A program made the position numbers and the translations under genes. The notes below the pieces were generated by a model, which made no database searches, was not told the DNA's origin, and was given only the letters and a program-made list of their open reading frames with translations. A DNA stretch of 64,000 nt. Origin: Agromyces subbeticus DSM 16689. GTDB lineage: Bacteria > Actinomycetota > Actinomycetes > Actinomycetales > Microbacteriaceae. Below, in pieces: positions 51,973-61,841 of the stretch. The stretch is taken from the NCBI RefSeq assembly GCF_000421565.1, contig NZ_ATXG01000016.1, positions 1 to 64,000 on the forward strand. The letters run 5' to 3'. The stretch's first letter is position 1; each line of letters begins with the position of its first letter.

Positions 51973-53616
51973 ATGTCAGACGGCCCACTCATCGTGCAGA
52001 GCGACCGAACCGTCCTCCTCGAGGTCGCCCACCCGCTCGCCGAAGACGCGCGCCATGATCTCGCCGTGTTCGCCGAGCTCGAACGGGCTCCCGAGCACGT
52101 GCACACCTATCGCATCACGCGGCTCGGACTCTGGAACGCCCGGGCCGCCGGACACGATGCCGCCGACATGCTCGCGACCCTCGAGAAGTACGCGAAGTTC
52201 CCCGTGCCGCAGACGGTCGCCGTCGACATGCGCGAGACGGTGGGCCGCTACGGCCGGCTCGTGGTCGACCGCACCGACGACGGCGCCCTTCGCCTGCACA
52301 GCGACGACGTCGCGGTGCTCACCGAAGTGGCCTCGGCCAAGCGCATCGCTCCGCTGCTCGCCGAGCGCATCGACGACCGGAGCTTCCTCGTCGCGCCGTG
52401 GGCTCGAGGCGCCCTGAAGCAAGAGCTCGTGAAGCTCGGCTGGCCCGCCGAAGACCTCGCCGGGTACACGCCCGGCACGCCGCACCCGATCGATCTCGAT
52501 CAGGCCGACTGGCATCTGCGCGACTACCAGCAGAAGGCCATCGACAACTTCTTCGAGGGCGGCTCGGGCGTCGTGGTGCTGCCGTGCGGGGCCGGCAAGA
52601 CGCTCGTCGGCGCCGGCGCGATGGCGACCGCGAAGACCACCACGCTCATCCTCGTGACCAACACCGTGTCGGCTCGCCAGTGGCGCGACGAGCTGCTGCG
52701 CCGCACCTCGCTCACCGCCGACGAGATCGGCGAGTACTCGGGGCAGGTCAAGGAGGTCAAGCCGGTCACGATCGCGACCTATCAGATCCTCACAGCGAAG
52801 CGGAAGGGCGAGTACGCCCACCTCGCGCTCCTCGACGCGCTCGACTGGGGCCTCGTCGTCTACGACGAGGTGCACCTGCTGCCTGCGCCGGTCTTCAAGC
52901 TCACCGCCGAGCTGCAGGCCCGCCGCCGGCTCGGCCTCACCGCGACCCTCGTGCGGGAAGACGGCCGCGAGGGCGACGTCTTCAGCCTCATCGGCCCCAA
53001 GCGGTTCGACGCGCCGTGGAAGGAGATCGAAGCCCAGGGCTTCATCTCCCCCGCCGCCTGCTACGAGGTGCGCATCGACCTGCCGCAGTCCGAGCGGCTG
53101 ACGTACGCGGCATCCGCCGATGACGAACGTTACCGCCTCGCGGCGACCGCACCGGCGAAGCTCGGCGTGGTCAAGGAGCTCGTGGCCAAGCACGCCGGCG
53201 AGCGCATCCTCGTGATCGGCCAGTACCTCGACCAGATCGACGAGCTCGCGCTGGCCCTCGGCGCCCCGCAGTTGACCGGCTCGACCCCGGTCGACGAGCG
53301 CGAGAGGCTGTTCCAGGAGTTCCGCGACGGACGCACGACGGTGCTCGTGGTATCGAAGGTCGCCAACTTCTCGGTCGACCTGCCCGAGGCGACCGTCGCG
53401 ATCCAGGTCTCGGGATCGTTCGGCTCGCGTCAAGAGGAGGCGCAGCGCCTCGGCCGGCTCCTGCGGCCGAAGGAGTCGGGCCTCAGCGCGAACTTCTACA
53501 CGCTCGTCGCCCGCGACACCGTCGACCAGGACTTCGCGCAGAACCGTCAGCGCTTCCTCGCCGAGCAGGGCTACAGCTACACGATCCTCGACGCGCACTC
53601 GCTCGAGGCGGCGTGA
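51973..53616 (+). CDS. XPB/ERCC3-type DNA repair helicase
   Basis: ATP-dependent 3'-5' DNA helicase of the XPB/ERCC3 family (547 residues). The N-terminal XPB-specific domain (about 1-170) includes TYRITRLGLWNARAAG. The DEAD-like core has Walker A LPCGAGKT with Lys209, the box DEVH at 298-301, and the helicase C domain (QLTGSTPVDERERLFQEFRDG and the QEEAQRLGRLLRP motif VI). The family's RED element is seen as REDGREGD. A TAGACT hexamer (51959-51964) is 8 nt upstream of the ATG. Confidence 0.96.
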   Translation: MSDGPLIVQSDRTVLLEVAHPLAEDARHDLAVFAELERAPEHVHTYRITRLGLWNARAAGHDAADMLATLEKYAKFPVPQTVAVDMRETVGRYGRLVVDRTDDGALRLHSDDVAVLTEVASAKRIAPLLAERIDDRSFLVAPWARGALKQELVKLGWPAEDLAGYTPGTPHPIDLDQADWHLRDYQQKAIDNFFEGGSGVVVLPCGAGKTLVGAGAMATAKTTTLILVTNTVSARQWRDELLRRTSLTADEIGEYSGQVKEVKPVTIATYQILTAKRKGEYAHLALLDALDWGLVVYDEVHLLPAPVFKLTAELQARRRLGLTATLVREDGREGDVFSLIGPKRFDAPWKEIEAQGFISPAACYEVRIDLPQSERLTYAASADDERYRLAATAPAKLGVVKELVAKHAGERILVIGQYLDQIDELALALGAPQLTGSTPVDERERLFQEFRDGRTTVLVVSKVANFSVDLPEATVAIQVSGSFGSRQEEAQRLGRLLRPKESGLSANFYTLVARDTVDQDFAQNRQRFLAEQGYSYTILDAHSLEAA

Positions 53617-53665
53617 CCCGGCGCGGCGCGAAGCGACGCGGCAGGTCACGCAAGGCGGAGCAGGA

Positions 53666-53692
53666 GCGTGAAGGGACGAAGTCGCTTCACGC
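53666..53692. terminator. Putative terminator hairpin
   Basis: Inverted repeat GCGTGAAG (53666-53673) and CTTCACGC (53685-53692), 8-bp stem with 11-nt loop, between the convergent XPB helicase and RibD-C-type reductase genes. It is weaker than the other terminators here. Confidence 0.5.
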
Positions 53693-53726
53693 GTGCTCGG
53701 CAGATTCGAGAACGTGACGTCTGCCC

Positions 53727-54449
53727 TCAACCACGCTGATACCGCAATAGCAACAGGTCGCCCGCCGGCATCGCGTGCATGAGGTGCATGCGTCGCTGCA
53801 GCTCGGGGGCGCCCCGCACGATGCGACCCGCCGTGCCGCCCACGAGCAACGGGCTGAGCGACAGGCAGAGCTCGTCGACCAGGTCGGCCTCGAGCAGCGA
53901 GCCGAAGAGGTGCGGCCCGCCCTCGCAGAGCACCTGTCGCAGTCCGCGCTCGTCGAAGACGTCGAGCATCGCGCGCACGTCGACCTGGCGCTCGCCGACC
54001 ACGATGACCTCGGCGACCCGCTCGAGCGCACGCCGCTTGGCCGCGGGGGACGCGGCGTGGGTCACCACGATCGGACGCGCGACCGCCGCGGCGAAGACGG
54101 CTGCTTCCGGATCGAGATCGAGCGACGAGGAGACCACTGCGAGCCGGGGCTGCGCCGGGCGCCCGGCGGCGACCCGCATCGCGACATCCGACTCACCGAC
54201 CGCCAGGCCGCCGTATCCCTCGACCCGCACGGTGCCCGCACCGACCAGCACGACGTCGGCCAGGGTGCGCAACACTTGCATCGCGAGTCGATCGTCGGCA
54301 TCGCCGAGCCCGCCACTGCGTCCCTCGACGGTCGCAGCTCCGTCGAGACTCGCGACGAAGTTCATGCGCACCCGCCGCGCCCCGGGCTCGGGCGGCGCGT
54401 AGGCCGCGAAGAGCTCATCGCGGTCGAGCTTCGGCGCGTCGTCGGTCAT
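53727..54449 (-). CDS. RibD C-terminal/dihydrofolate reductase-like protein
   Basis: Protein of 240 residues with the RibD_C (DHFR-like) reductase fold. Visible elements are VRMNFVASLDGAATVEGRSGGLG, the NADPH-binding ADVVLVGAGTVRVEGYGG, VLCEGGPHLFGSLLEADLVDELCLSLSPLLVGG and a hydrophobic C-terminal strand. It may reduce a pterin or a riboflavin precursor. The ATG at 54449 overlaps the stop of the FolP-like gene as ATGA, so the pair is coupled. A joint role in pteridine metabolism is inferred. Confidence 0.9.
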   Translation of the reverse strand: MTDDAPKLDRDELFAAYAPPEPGARRVRMNFVASLDGAATVEGRSGGLGDADDRLAMQVLRTLADVVLVGAGTVRVEGYGGLAVGESDVAMRVAAGRPAQPRLAVVSSSLDLDPEAAVFAAAVARPIVVTHAASPAAKRRALERVAEVIVVGERQVDVRAMLDVFDERGLRQVLCEGGPHLFGSLLEADLVDELCLSLSPLLVGGTAGRIVRGAPELQRRMHLMHAMPAGDLLLLRYQRG

Positions 54450-55318
54450 CGGTTGTGCTCCAGGAACACGGGCTCGCGCCACCCTTCGATGGCCTCGATC
54501 ATGCGCATCGCGTCGACCGTCTCGCGCACGTTGTGCACGCGCACGATGCGGGCGCCCTGCATGACGCAGTAGACGGCGGCGGCGATCGAGCCCTCGATGC
54601 GCTGCTCGCGCGGCCGACCGAGGCTCTCGCCCACGAAGTCCTTGTTCGAGAGGGCGACGAGCGTGGGGTACCCGAGACTCGTGATCTCACCGAGCCGCCG
54701 GGTCAACTCGAGCGAGTGCAGGGTGTGCTTGTTGAGGTCGTGACCCGGATCGACGATGATGCGGTCGGATGCCACGCCTCGCGACTGCGCGAGGGCGACG
54801 CGCTCGGCGAGGAACGCCGACACCTCGGCCACGACATCGCCGTAGCGAGGCGACGGGTACGGCGTGCGGGGCTTCGCGAGACTGTGGGTGACCACGATGG
54901 TCGCTCCGGTCTCGGCGACGACGTCGGCCATCGCGGGGTCGTGGAGGCCGGTGGTGTCGTTCACGACGTGCGCACCGGCGATGATCGCCGCACGGGCGAC
55001 CTCGGGGTGGAAGGTGTCGACCGAGATCACGGCGCCGGAGTCGGCGAGCGCGGCGACGACCGGCACGACCCGGTCGATCTCCTCGTCGGGCGGAACAGCC
55101 GGGCCCGGCGCGAACTTCGCGCCGCCGACGTCGATCCAGTCGGCGCCCTGCTCGATCGCCAGCGATGCCGCGGCGATCGCGGCGTCGAGCGCCTCGGTGC
55201 GGCCTCGGTCGTAGAACGAATCGGGCGTGCGATTCACGATCGCCATCACGGCGACCTCGCGCGCGAAGTCGAATTCGCGCGGGCCGATCCGCCGGATCAC
55301 CTGGGTACGAGTCGCCAT
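54446..55318 (-). CDS. Dihydropteroate synthase family protein (FolP2-like)
   Basis: Pterin-binding TIM-barrel protein of 290 residues related to dihydropteroate synthase. The first loop is AIVNRTPDSFYDRG, where true DHPS usually has NVTPDSFSDGG. DVGGAKFAPG replaces DIGGESTRPG, and DPGHDLNKHT replaces DPGIGFGKT. These changes match mycobacterial FolP2 (Rv1207), reported to lack DHPS activity, more than FolP1. It may act on another pteridine or regulate. It is coupled to the RibD-C-like reductase gene downstream. Confidence 0.88.
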   Translation of the reverse strand: MATRTQVIRRIGPREFDFAREVAVMAIVNRTPDSFYDRGRTEALDAAIAAASLAIEQGADWIDVGGAKFAPGPAVPPDEEIDRVVPVVAALADSGAVISVDTFHPEVARAAIIAGAHVVNDTTGLHDPAMADVVAETGATIVVTHSLAKPRTPYPSPRYGDVVAEVSAFLAERVALAQSRGVASDRIIVDPGHDLNKHTLHSLELTRRLGEITSLGYPTLVALSNKDFVGESLGRPREQRIEGSIAAAVYCVMQGARIVRVHNVRETVDAMRMIEAIEGWREPVFLEHNR

Positions 55319-55438
55319 GCTGCGAGTCTTCCACGGTCGCGTCGGTGCGGCCAACGCCCACCGAACGCGAAGCGCCCGGTTCGGCGACCCTCGAAGAATG
55401 TTCAGGAAAGTTCCAGCCGATGCGCAGAGAATCGACTC

Positions 55439-56131
55439 ATGAGCGACGGACCACGCATTCTCATCGTCGATGACGAGCCCAACATCCGCGACCTCCTCAC
55501 CACGAGCCTTCGGTTCGCCGGCTTCGCCGTGCGAGCGGTCGGCAACGGCGCGCAGACCATCTCGGCGGTGCTCGAAGAGGAGCCCGACCTCATCATCCTC
55601 GACGTCATGCTGCCCGACATGAACGGGTTCGGCGTCACCAAGCGGCTGCGGTCGGCCGGGTACACCGCGCCGATCCTCTTCCTCACCGCGAAAGACGACA
55701 CCGAAGACAAGATCACGGGTCTCACCGTGGGCGGCGACGACTACGTCACGAAGCCCTTCAGCCTCGACGAGATCGTCGCGCGCATCAAGGCGATCCTGCG
55801 ACGCACGATGCACGCCGAAGAAGACGCGGTCATCCGCACGGGCGAGCTCACGATGGACCAGGACACGCACGAGGTACTCGTCGGCGACGTTCCGGTCGAG
55901 CTCTCGCCCACCGAGTTCAAGTTGCTGCGCTACCTCATGCTGAACCCCAACCGGGTGCTGTCGAAGGCGCAGATCCTCGACCACGTGTGGGAGTACGACT
56001 TCAACGGCGACGCCGGCATCGTCGAGAGCTACATCTCGTACCTGCGCCGCAAGCTCGACCAGCACTCCGCAGAGCCGCTGATCCAGACCAAGCGCGGATT
56101 CGGCTACATGCTGAAGTCCTCCAAGCCCTGA
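55439..56131 (+). CDS. Response regulator, OmpR/PhoB family (TrcR-like)
   Basis: Two-component response regulator of 230 residues. The receiver domain has acidic pocket Asp11/Asp12, phosphoacceptor Asp55 (LIILDVMLPD) and Lys107 region (YVTKPFSLDE), followed by the OmpR winged helix (SPTEFKLLRYLMLNPNRVLSKAQILDHVW). Close sequence agreement with mycobacterial TrcR is visible in the receiver. The ATG at 55439 is the natural start. The histidine kinase gene follows 31 nt later. Confidence 0.94.
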   Translation: MSDGPRILIVDDEPNIRDLLTTSLRFAGFAVRAVGNGAQTISAVLEEEPDLIILDVMLPDMNGFGVTKRLRSAGYTAPILFLTAKDDTEDKITGLTVGGDDYVTKPFSLDEIVARIKAILRRTMHAEEDAVIRTGELTMDQDTHEVLVGDVPVELSPTEFKLLRYLMLNPNRVLSKAQILDHVWEYDFNGDAGIVESYISYLRRKLDQHSAEPLIQTKRGFGYMLKSSKP

Positions 56132-56162
56132 CTCAGGAAGGCCCACCTAGACTCGGCCCGCC

Positions 56163-57953
56163 ATGAATCAGATCTCCGAGCGGTGGAACCGCATCTCCCT
56201 GCGCACCAAGATCACGGGTGTCACCGTGCTCATGCTGACGCTCGGTCTTCTGGTCTCCGGCATCGGCACGGCGGCGATGCTGCGCTCGTACATCGAGGCG
56301 CAGATGACCGCGAAGCTCGAGGCGATCGCGTCGAGTGATCTGGAGAAGTACTTCACCGACGACGAGGAGATCGACGAGCGCCGGTTCGCCCCCTCCGAAG
56401 AGGTCTTCGTGGCCGTCTACGATGCCGCGACCGGCGAGCTCGACGGCACCAACTGGGCCGGTCGCCACGGCGACGAACTCCCGGTGATCCCGAAGATCCT
56501 CACGCAGGCCCGGGTGAGCGAGCTCAACAACTCGCACTTCCAGATCTTCTCGTTGAACGACAAGTCCGGGGCGACGAGCTTCCGCGGGGTCGCCACGATC
56601 ATGCTCTCCGATCAGCACGGCTCGTACTCCCCCGTGATCATCGCGATCTCGTCGAAGGATACCGAGCAGCTGCTCGCGATGTACCTCACGATCTTCCTCG
56701 GTTTCGGATTCGGCGTCGTGCTCGTCGGTGCACTGCTCACCCGCATGCTGGTCACGACGACGTTCATGCCGTTGCGCGAGGTCGAGCGCACGGCCTCGGC
56801 CATCGCCGACGGCGACTTCAGCCAGCGCCTCGGCGGGGCGACACCGAACACCGAGGTCGGCCGGCTCAACCGATCGCTCAACACGATGCTCAACCGCATC
56901 GACCGCGCCTTCCGCGACCGGGCTCGCACGATCGACCAGATGCGCCGGTTCGTCGGCGATGCGTCGCACGAGTTGCGCACTCCGCTCGTGTCGGTGCGCG
57001 GCTACGCCGAGCTCTACCGCATGGGCGCGCTGCAGTCGCCCGAAGAGGTCGGGCAGGCGATGGAGCGCATCGAGAAGGAGGCCATCCGCATGGGCGGCCT
57101 GGTCGAAGACCTGCTCGCCCTGGCCCGCCTCGACGAAGCGAAACCGCTCGATCTCGCCGAGGTCGATCTCGTGCCACTCGCCCGCGATGCCGCCCTCGAC
57201 ACCATGGCGGCCCATCCCGCGAGAGTGGTCACCGTGATCGCCCCAGAAGACCTGAGCACCGCGGATGCCGCGGGGGCGCCCGCTCCCGATCTCGAAGTCG
57301 AGCTCGAGCCCGCCCCTGACCACGCGAACACCCTGACCGGTCCGATCTCCTTCGCAGGCGCAACGCTCGCCCGTTTGCGCGGTCGTCGCCCGCGCGGCGG
57401 CGATGCCGCGACGGCTTCGAGCAGCAAGAAGGCATCGTCGAAAGGCGCCTCCGGGACATCCGCTTCGAAGCGCGCTGCCGCTCGCGCCGCGGCCGCGAGT
57501 TCCGCACCGACGACGGCGAGCACCACTGCCATCGAGGTGCAGCCGAAGCCCGTGCGGCGCACGGTCGTGCTCGTCGAAGAGAACAAGATCCGTCAGGTCA
57601 TCACGAACCTGATGGGCAATGCGATCCGCTTCACGGCGCCCGAGAGCCCCATCGAGATCCGCATCTCGGTCGACGACTCGACGGAGCGGGCCATGATCGA
57701 GGTCGTCGACCACGGCGAGGGCATCCCGCCGCAGATCCGCGAGAAGATCTTCCAGCGGTTCTGGCGCGCCGACACCTCGCGTACGCGCGAGACGGGCGGT
57801 TCGGGCCTCGGCCTCGCGATCGTGTCGTCGATCGTCGCCGCGCACAACGGCACCGTCGACGTGGTCGAGACGCCGGGCGGCGGAGCGACGTTCCGCGTCT
57901 CCCTGCCGCTGGCGGGTTCACCCGCCGCGCCGCAGCGCGTCAGCACCGACTGA
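56163..57953 (+). CDS. Sensor histidine kinase with atypical linker (TrcS-like)
   Basis: Membrane sensor kinase of 596 residues. TM1 (about 15-40) precedes an external sensing loop (42-178), TM2 (about 180-200), and a HAMP domain. HisKA has phosphoacceptor His269 (DASHELRTPL). HATPase_c begins with the N box NKIRQVITNLMGNA at residue 474 and continues to DHGEGIPP and GGSGLGLAIV. Between HisKA and HATPase lies an unusual insertion of about 100 residues (360-465) rich in Ala, Ser, Lys and Arg. TAGACT (56148-56153) is 9 nt before the ATG. It partners the preceding regulator. Confidence 0.93.
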   Translation: MNQISERWNRISLRTKITGVTVLMLTLGLLVSGIGTAAMLRSYIEAQMTAKLEAIASSDLEKYFTDDEEIDERRFAPSEEVFVAVYDAATGELDGTNWAGRHGDELPVIPKILTQARVSELNNSHFQIFSLNDKSGATSFRGVATIMLSDQHGSYSPVIIAISSKDTEQLLAMYLTIFLGFGFGVVLVGALLTRMLVTTTFMPLREVERTASAIADGDFSQRLGGATPNTEVGRLNRSLNTMLNRIDRAFRDRARTIDQMRRFVGDASHELRTPLVSVRGYAELYRMGALQSPEEVGQAMERIEKEAIRMGGLVEDLLALARLDEAKPLDLAEVDLVPLARDAALDTMAAHPARVVTVIAPEDLSTADAAGAPAPDLEVELEPAPDHANTLTGPISFAGATLARLRGRRPRGGDAATASSSKKASSKGASGTSASKRAAARAAAASSAPTTASTTAIEVQPKPVRRTVVLVEENKIRQVITNLMGNAIRFTAPESPIEIRISVDDSTERAMIEVVDHGEGIPPQIREKIFQRFWRADTSRTRETGGSGLGLAIVSSIVAAHNGTVDVVETPGGGATFRVSLPLAGSPAAPQRVSTD

Positions 57954-57986
57954 AGCACTTCGCCCGCCGTGCCGCAGCGCGTCAGC
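57921..57986 (+). repeat. 24-bp direct repeat at 3' end of histidine kinase gene
   Basis: Copies at 57921-57944 and 57963-57986, 42 bp apart, differ at one base. Each ends with GCCGCAGCGCGTCAGC. The first encodes the kinase C-terminus and the second is just beyond the stop codon, so a short duplication at the gene end is likely. Confidence 0.7.
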
Positions 57987-58139
57987 GCCCCGCTCAAGCC
58001 CATCGTCCGGCGTTCGGGCGGCAGCACTCGCCCTCAACAGGCGGCGATCGATCGATGCACGCACGATGCCCCCTCTGGGCGGCCGTAGCATGCACGTGCG
58101 CTCGTAGCATGTGCAGCACACCGAACGAAAGGGGCCGAG

Positions 58140-58430
58140 ATGGCCGTCTACCAGGTCGACGCCGAGCAGGTGTCCGCCGCGACCCAGACCGTGCAGGGCA
58201 CGATCGGGCGCATCCAGTCCGATGTCGCCTCGCTGCTGGGGCAGCTCACCGGGCTGCAGTCCTCGTGGTCGGGTCAGGCGTCGGCGGCGTTCCAGGGCGC
58301 TGTCGCCGACTGGCGTGCCACGCAGCTGCAGGTCGAAGAGAGCCTCTCGGGGCTCAACCGCGCGCTCGGCGTCGCGGCCGTGCAGTACTCCGACACCGAG
58401 CAGTCGAACGCCCGCCTGTTCCTGCGCTGA
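58140..58430 (+). CDS. WXG100 family protein (ESX secretion substrate-like)
   Basis: Protein of 96 residues with the two-helix hairpin architecture of the WXG100/ESAT-6 family. The turn motif is SSWSGQAS (W-x-G near the middle), with heptad-like helices on both sides. Such proteins are secreted by type VII (ESX/Ess) systems, often as dimers. The C-terminal YxxxD/E-type export signal may be represented by YSDTEQ. The ATG has an AAAGGGG ribosome site 6 nt upstream. No ESX machinery gene is present in this window, so it is an orphan locus here. Confidence 0.93.
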   Translation: MAVYQVDAEQVSAATQTVQGTIGRIQSDVASLLGQLTGLQSSWSGQASAAFQGAVADWRATQLQVEESLSGLNRALGVAAVQYSDTEQSNARLFLR

Positions 58431-58481
58431 GCCTGCACCTGCAGCGCGACACCGGCGACGACGGAAGCTCGAGGCACAACG

Positions 58482-58518
58482 ATGATGGGCGCCTCCCCAA
58501 AGGGGAGACGCCCATCAT
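58482..58518. terminator. Bidirectional terminator between WXG100 and groEL
   Basis: Long hairpin: ATGATGGGCG (58482-58491) and CTCCCC (58493-58498) pair with GGGGAG (58502-58507) and CGCCCATCAT (58509-58518), with one mismatch and a 3-nt AAA loop. It separates two convergent genes. Confidence 0.92.
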
Positions 58519-58541
58519 GCCGTGCTTCGTACGGCTCGGAC

Positions 58542-60206
<1,665 letters not shown>

Positions 60207-60233
60207 TTAGCACTCAAAACGAGTGAGTGCTAA
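60207..60233. promoter_or_regulatory. CIRCE element (HrcA operator)
   Basis: Perfect CIRCE: TTAGCACTC, 9-nt spacer, GAGTGCTAA, covering the predicted transcription start of groEL. HrcA would bind here and block transcription until heat stress. The promoter just upstream on the minus strand is -35 TTGCAC (60261-60266), 17-bp spacer, -10 CAGAAT (60238-60243). Confidence 0.97.
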
Positions 60234-60237
60234 GACG

Positions 60238-60266
60238 ATTCTGGCACTCGACCGTCGCGAGTGCAA
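60238..60266 (-). promoter_or_regulatory. groEL promoter overlapping a second, degenerate CIRCE
   Basis: The -35/-10 interval contains GCACTC (60244-60249), 9 nt, GAGTGC (60259-60264). This is the CIRCE core with the correct 9-nt spacer but altered outer bases. It overlaps the -35 hexamer and spacer, while the perfect CIRCE lies downstream of the -10. Confidence 0.78.
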
Positions 60267-60286
60267 GCGAGCGCGATGCTGTCCGC

Positions 60287-61336
60287 TCAGGGCGTGAACG
60301 TCGCCGAGCCGTCGTCCGGCACGAGCTCGACCCACGTGTTGCCGGGCGCCAGGCGCAGCGGCGAACCGTCATCGGCGGTCAACGTGATGGGCGAGCTCGC
60401 GGCATCCTTCGCCCAGGTGCCATGGGCGGTGCGACCGGCGACCGACACCCAGGCCTCACCCGTGCCGATCATCACCGTCTTCGGCACTTCCCCGTAGCCG
60501 TCGTCGATGCCGACCCGCAGCGTGACGACGTTGCTCGCGCGCACCCGCTCCCCCGACGTCTCGAGATCCGGCGCGCCCTCTTGAGACCGCAGCCAGACGG
60601 ATACCGCAACATCCCACTCCCACGACGGGAACCGGGCCTCGGAGAACACGAGGTCGATCCGCGAAGTGGGCGTCGCGGCGAACGCCGGCGCCGCGAGCGC
60701 GTCGGCTGCGCCGTAGGAGAACTGCACGGGCGGCGGAGCGAGCTCGGCATGGCGCGACACAGCTTCGGCCGCACTGAGGATCACATCGTGCGGGCCCGGC
60801 CGCTCGTCGGCGCGGCTGAAGAGACCGGTCTCGTCGTAGTCGAAGACGAGGTTCAGGAGCGGCGTGGCCATCATCATCTCGACGAACTCGTCCTGACCGC
60901 CCGAGTAGGCGATGATGCCGCCGAACGGCGACGCGATGTCGGGATCCATCGGCCGGATCGAGCGCACGGGGCCGACCTCGTCGGGCACATCCGAGTGCCA
61001 GATCGCGACGTACCGAGTGAGCCCGCCCTCGACGAGCTCCTCGAAGACGATGTCGCTGCGGTTGAGCGCGATCTGCGGTCGCGCTTCGTCGTGGTTGTCG
61101 ATCTTCACCGCGAGCGAGGGGTGCGCGAGCGCCGCGGCATCGGCGCTGGTGCCCCGGAGCGGCGCGAACGACACCGTGGCAGCCGGCGACTCGCCCGCGG
61201 GGCGGGTGGCCTCTGGCTCACCGGCATCCGGTCCCTGCGCCGGGGCCTGGCACCCGGCGAGCACGACGATCGCGGCGCTGAGCACGGCGAACGTCACCCC
61301 TCGCCGATGCGAGGCCCGCCGGACTCGCAACGCCAT
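60287..61336 (-). CDS. DUF3048 lipoprotein (YerB-like)
   Basis: Exported lipoprotein of 349 residues with a signal peptide and lipobox LAGC ending at Cys29. It has the DUF3048 (YerB) domain: PSLAVKIDNHDEARPQIALNRSDIVFEELVEGG, then YVAIWHSDVPDEVGPVRSIRPMD, each in the expected order, and a C-terminal domain with NTWVELVP. Its function is not established. A TAGCAT hexamer (complement of 61343-61348) lies 6 nt before the ATG. It reads toward the groEL promoter. Confidence 0.92.
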   Translation of the reverse strand: MALRVRRASHRRGVTFAVLSAAIVVLAGCQAPAQGPDAGEPEATRPAGESPAATVSFAPLRGTSADAAALAHPSLAVKIDNHDEARPQIALNRSDIVFEELVEGGLTRYVAIWHSDVPDEVGPVRSIRPMDPDIASPFGGIIAYSGGQDEFVEMMMATPLLNLVFDYDETGLFSRADERPGPHDVILSAAEAVSRHAELAPPPVQFSYGAADALAAPAFAATPTSRIDLVFSEARFPSWEWDVAVSVWLRSQEGAPDLETSGERVRASNVVTLRVGIDDGYGEVPKTVMIGTGEAWVSVAGRTAHGTWAKDAASSPITLTADDGSPLRLAPGNTWVELVPDDGSATFTP

Positions 61337-61420
61337 GCCGTCATGCTAGCCGCGAGGCCACCCGAAGCCGGGGAACGCGCCGCCGAACCGGCTTGCGTCG
61401 GCGAATCAGGGTCGCACGCC

Positions 61421-61624
61421 TCAGGCCGGCCGAACCGCCTCCGCCTGCGGGCCCTTCGAGCCCGTGCCGACCTCGAAGACGACCTGCTGGCCCTCTTCGA
61501 GCACCTTGTACCCCGACATGTCGATCGCCGAGTAGTGCACGAACACGTCTTGGCCGTCATCGGCGACGGTGATGAATCCGTAGCCCTTCTCAGCGTTGAA
61601 CCACTTGACGGTTCCGTTCGCCAT
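61421..61624 (-). CDS. Cold-shock protein CspA family
   Basis: Cold-shock protein of 67 residues with RNP1 KGYGFI and RNP2 VFVHYS, acting as an RNA chaperone. The start MANGTVKWF is typical. The ribosome site GGGAG is 6 nt before the ATG but lies inside an inverted repeat with a leader segment about 50 nt upstream (see the leader feature), so translation may be temperature dependent. It stands alone between the DUF3048 and LytR_C genes. Confidence 0.96.
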   Translation of the reverse strand: MANGTVKWFNAEKGYGFITVADDGQDVFVHYSAIDMSGYKVLEEGQQVVFEVGTGSKGPQAEAVRPA

Positions 61625-61630
61625 GCGTTG

Positions 61631-61698
61631 CTCCCATGTTGCTGCGAGTGTCGATCGGCACGTGCATGTCGCATGCGCCGGGTCGACCCACATGGGAG
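61631..61698 (-). promoter_or_regulatory. cspA 5' leader with anti-Shine-Dalgarno inverted repeat
   Basis: In the message, CTCCCATGT (complement of 61690-61698) can pair perfectly over 9 bp with ACATGGGAG (complement of 61631-61639), which contains the ribosome site. The leader between them also has the palindrome GGGTCGACCC and a direct repeat GGCACGTGCA (61657-61666, and again at 61715-61724). This looks like a cold-shock thermosensor leader. Confidence 0.55.
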
Positions 61699-61841
61699 AA
61701 CGGATGCCGGGAACGGCACGTGCACACCACGGGAGCGACCGAATCCAGATACTCACGACGGGCCGCCCTGGCACAAGAGCTCTGCACACGGCGCAGGTAT
61801 CGGAATGGCAACGATTCACCCGCTGCGGCGGGCGGGGAGGA

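Noticed and set aside
49554-52106. 850-codon minus-strand frame across the helicase-associated gene.
   Set aside because: It overlaps several well-supported genes on the other strand and shows no domain.
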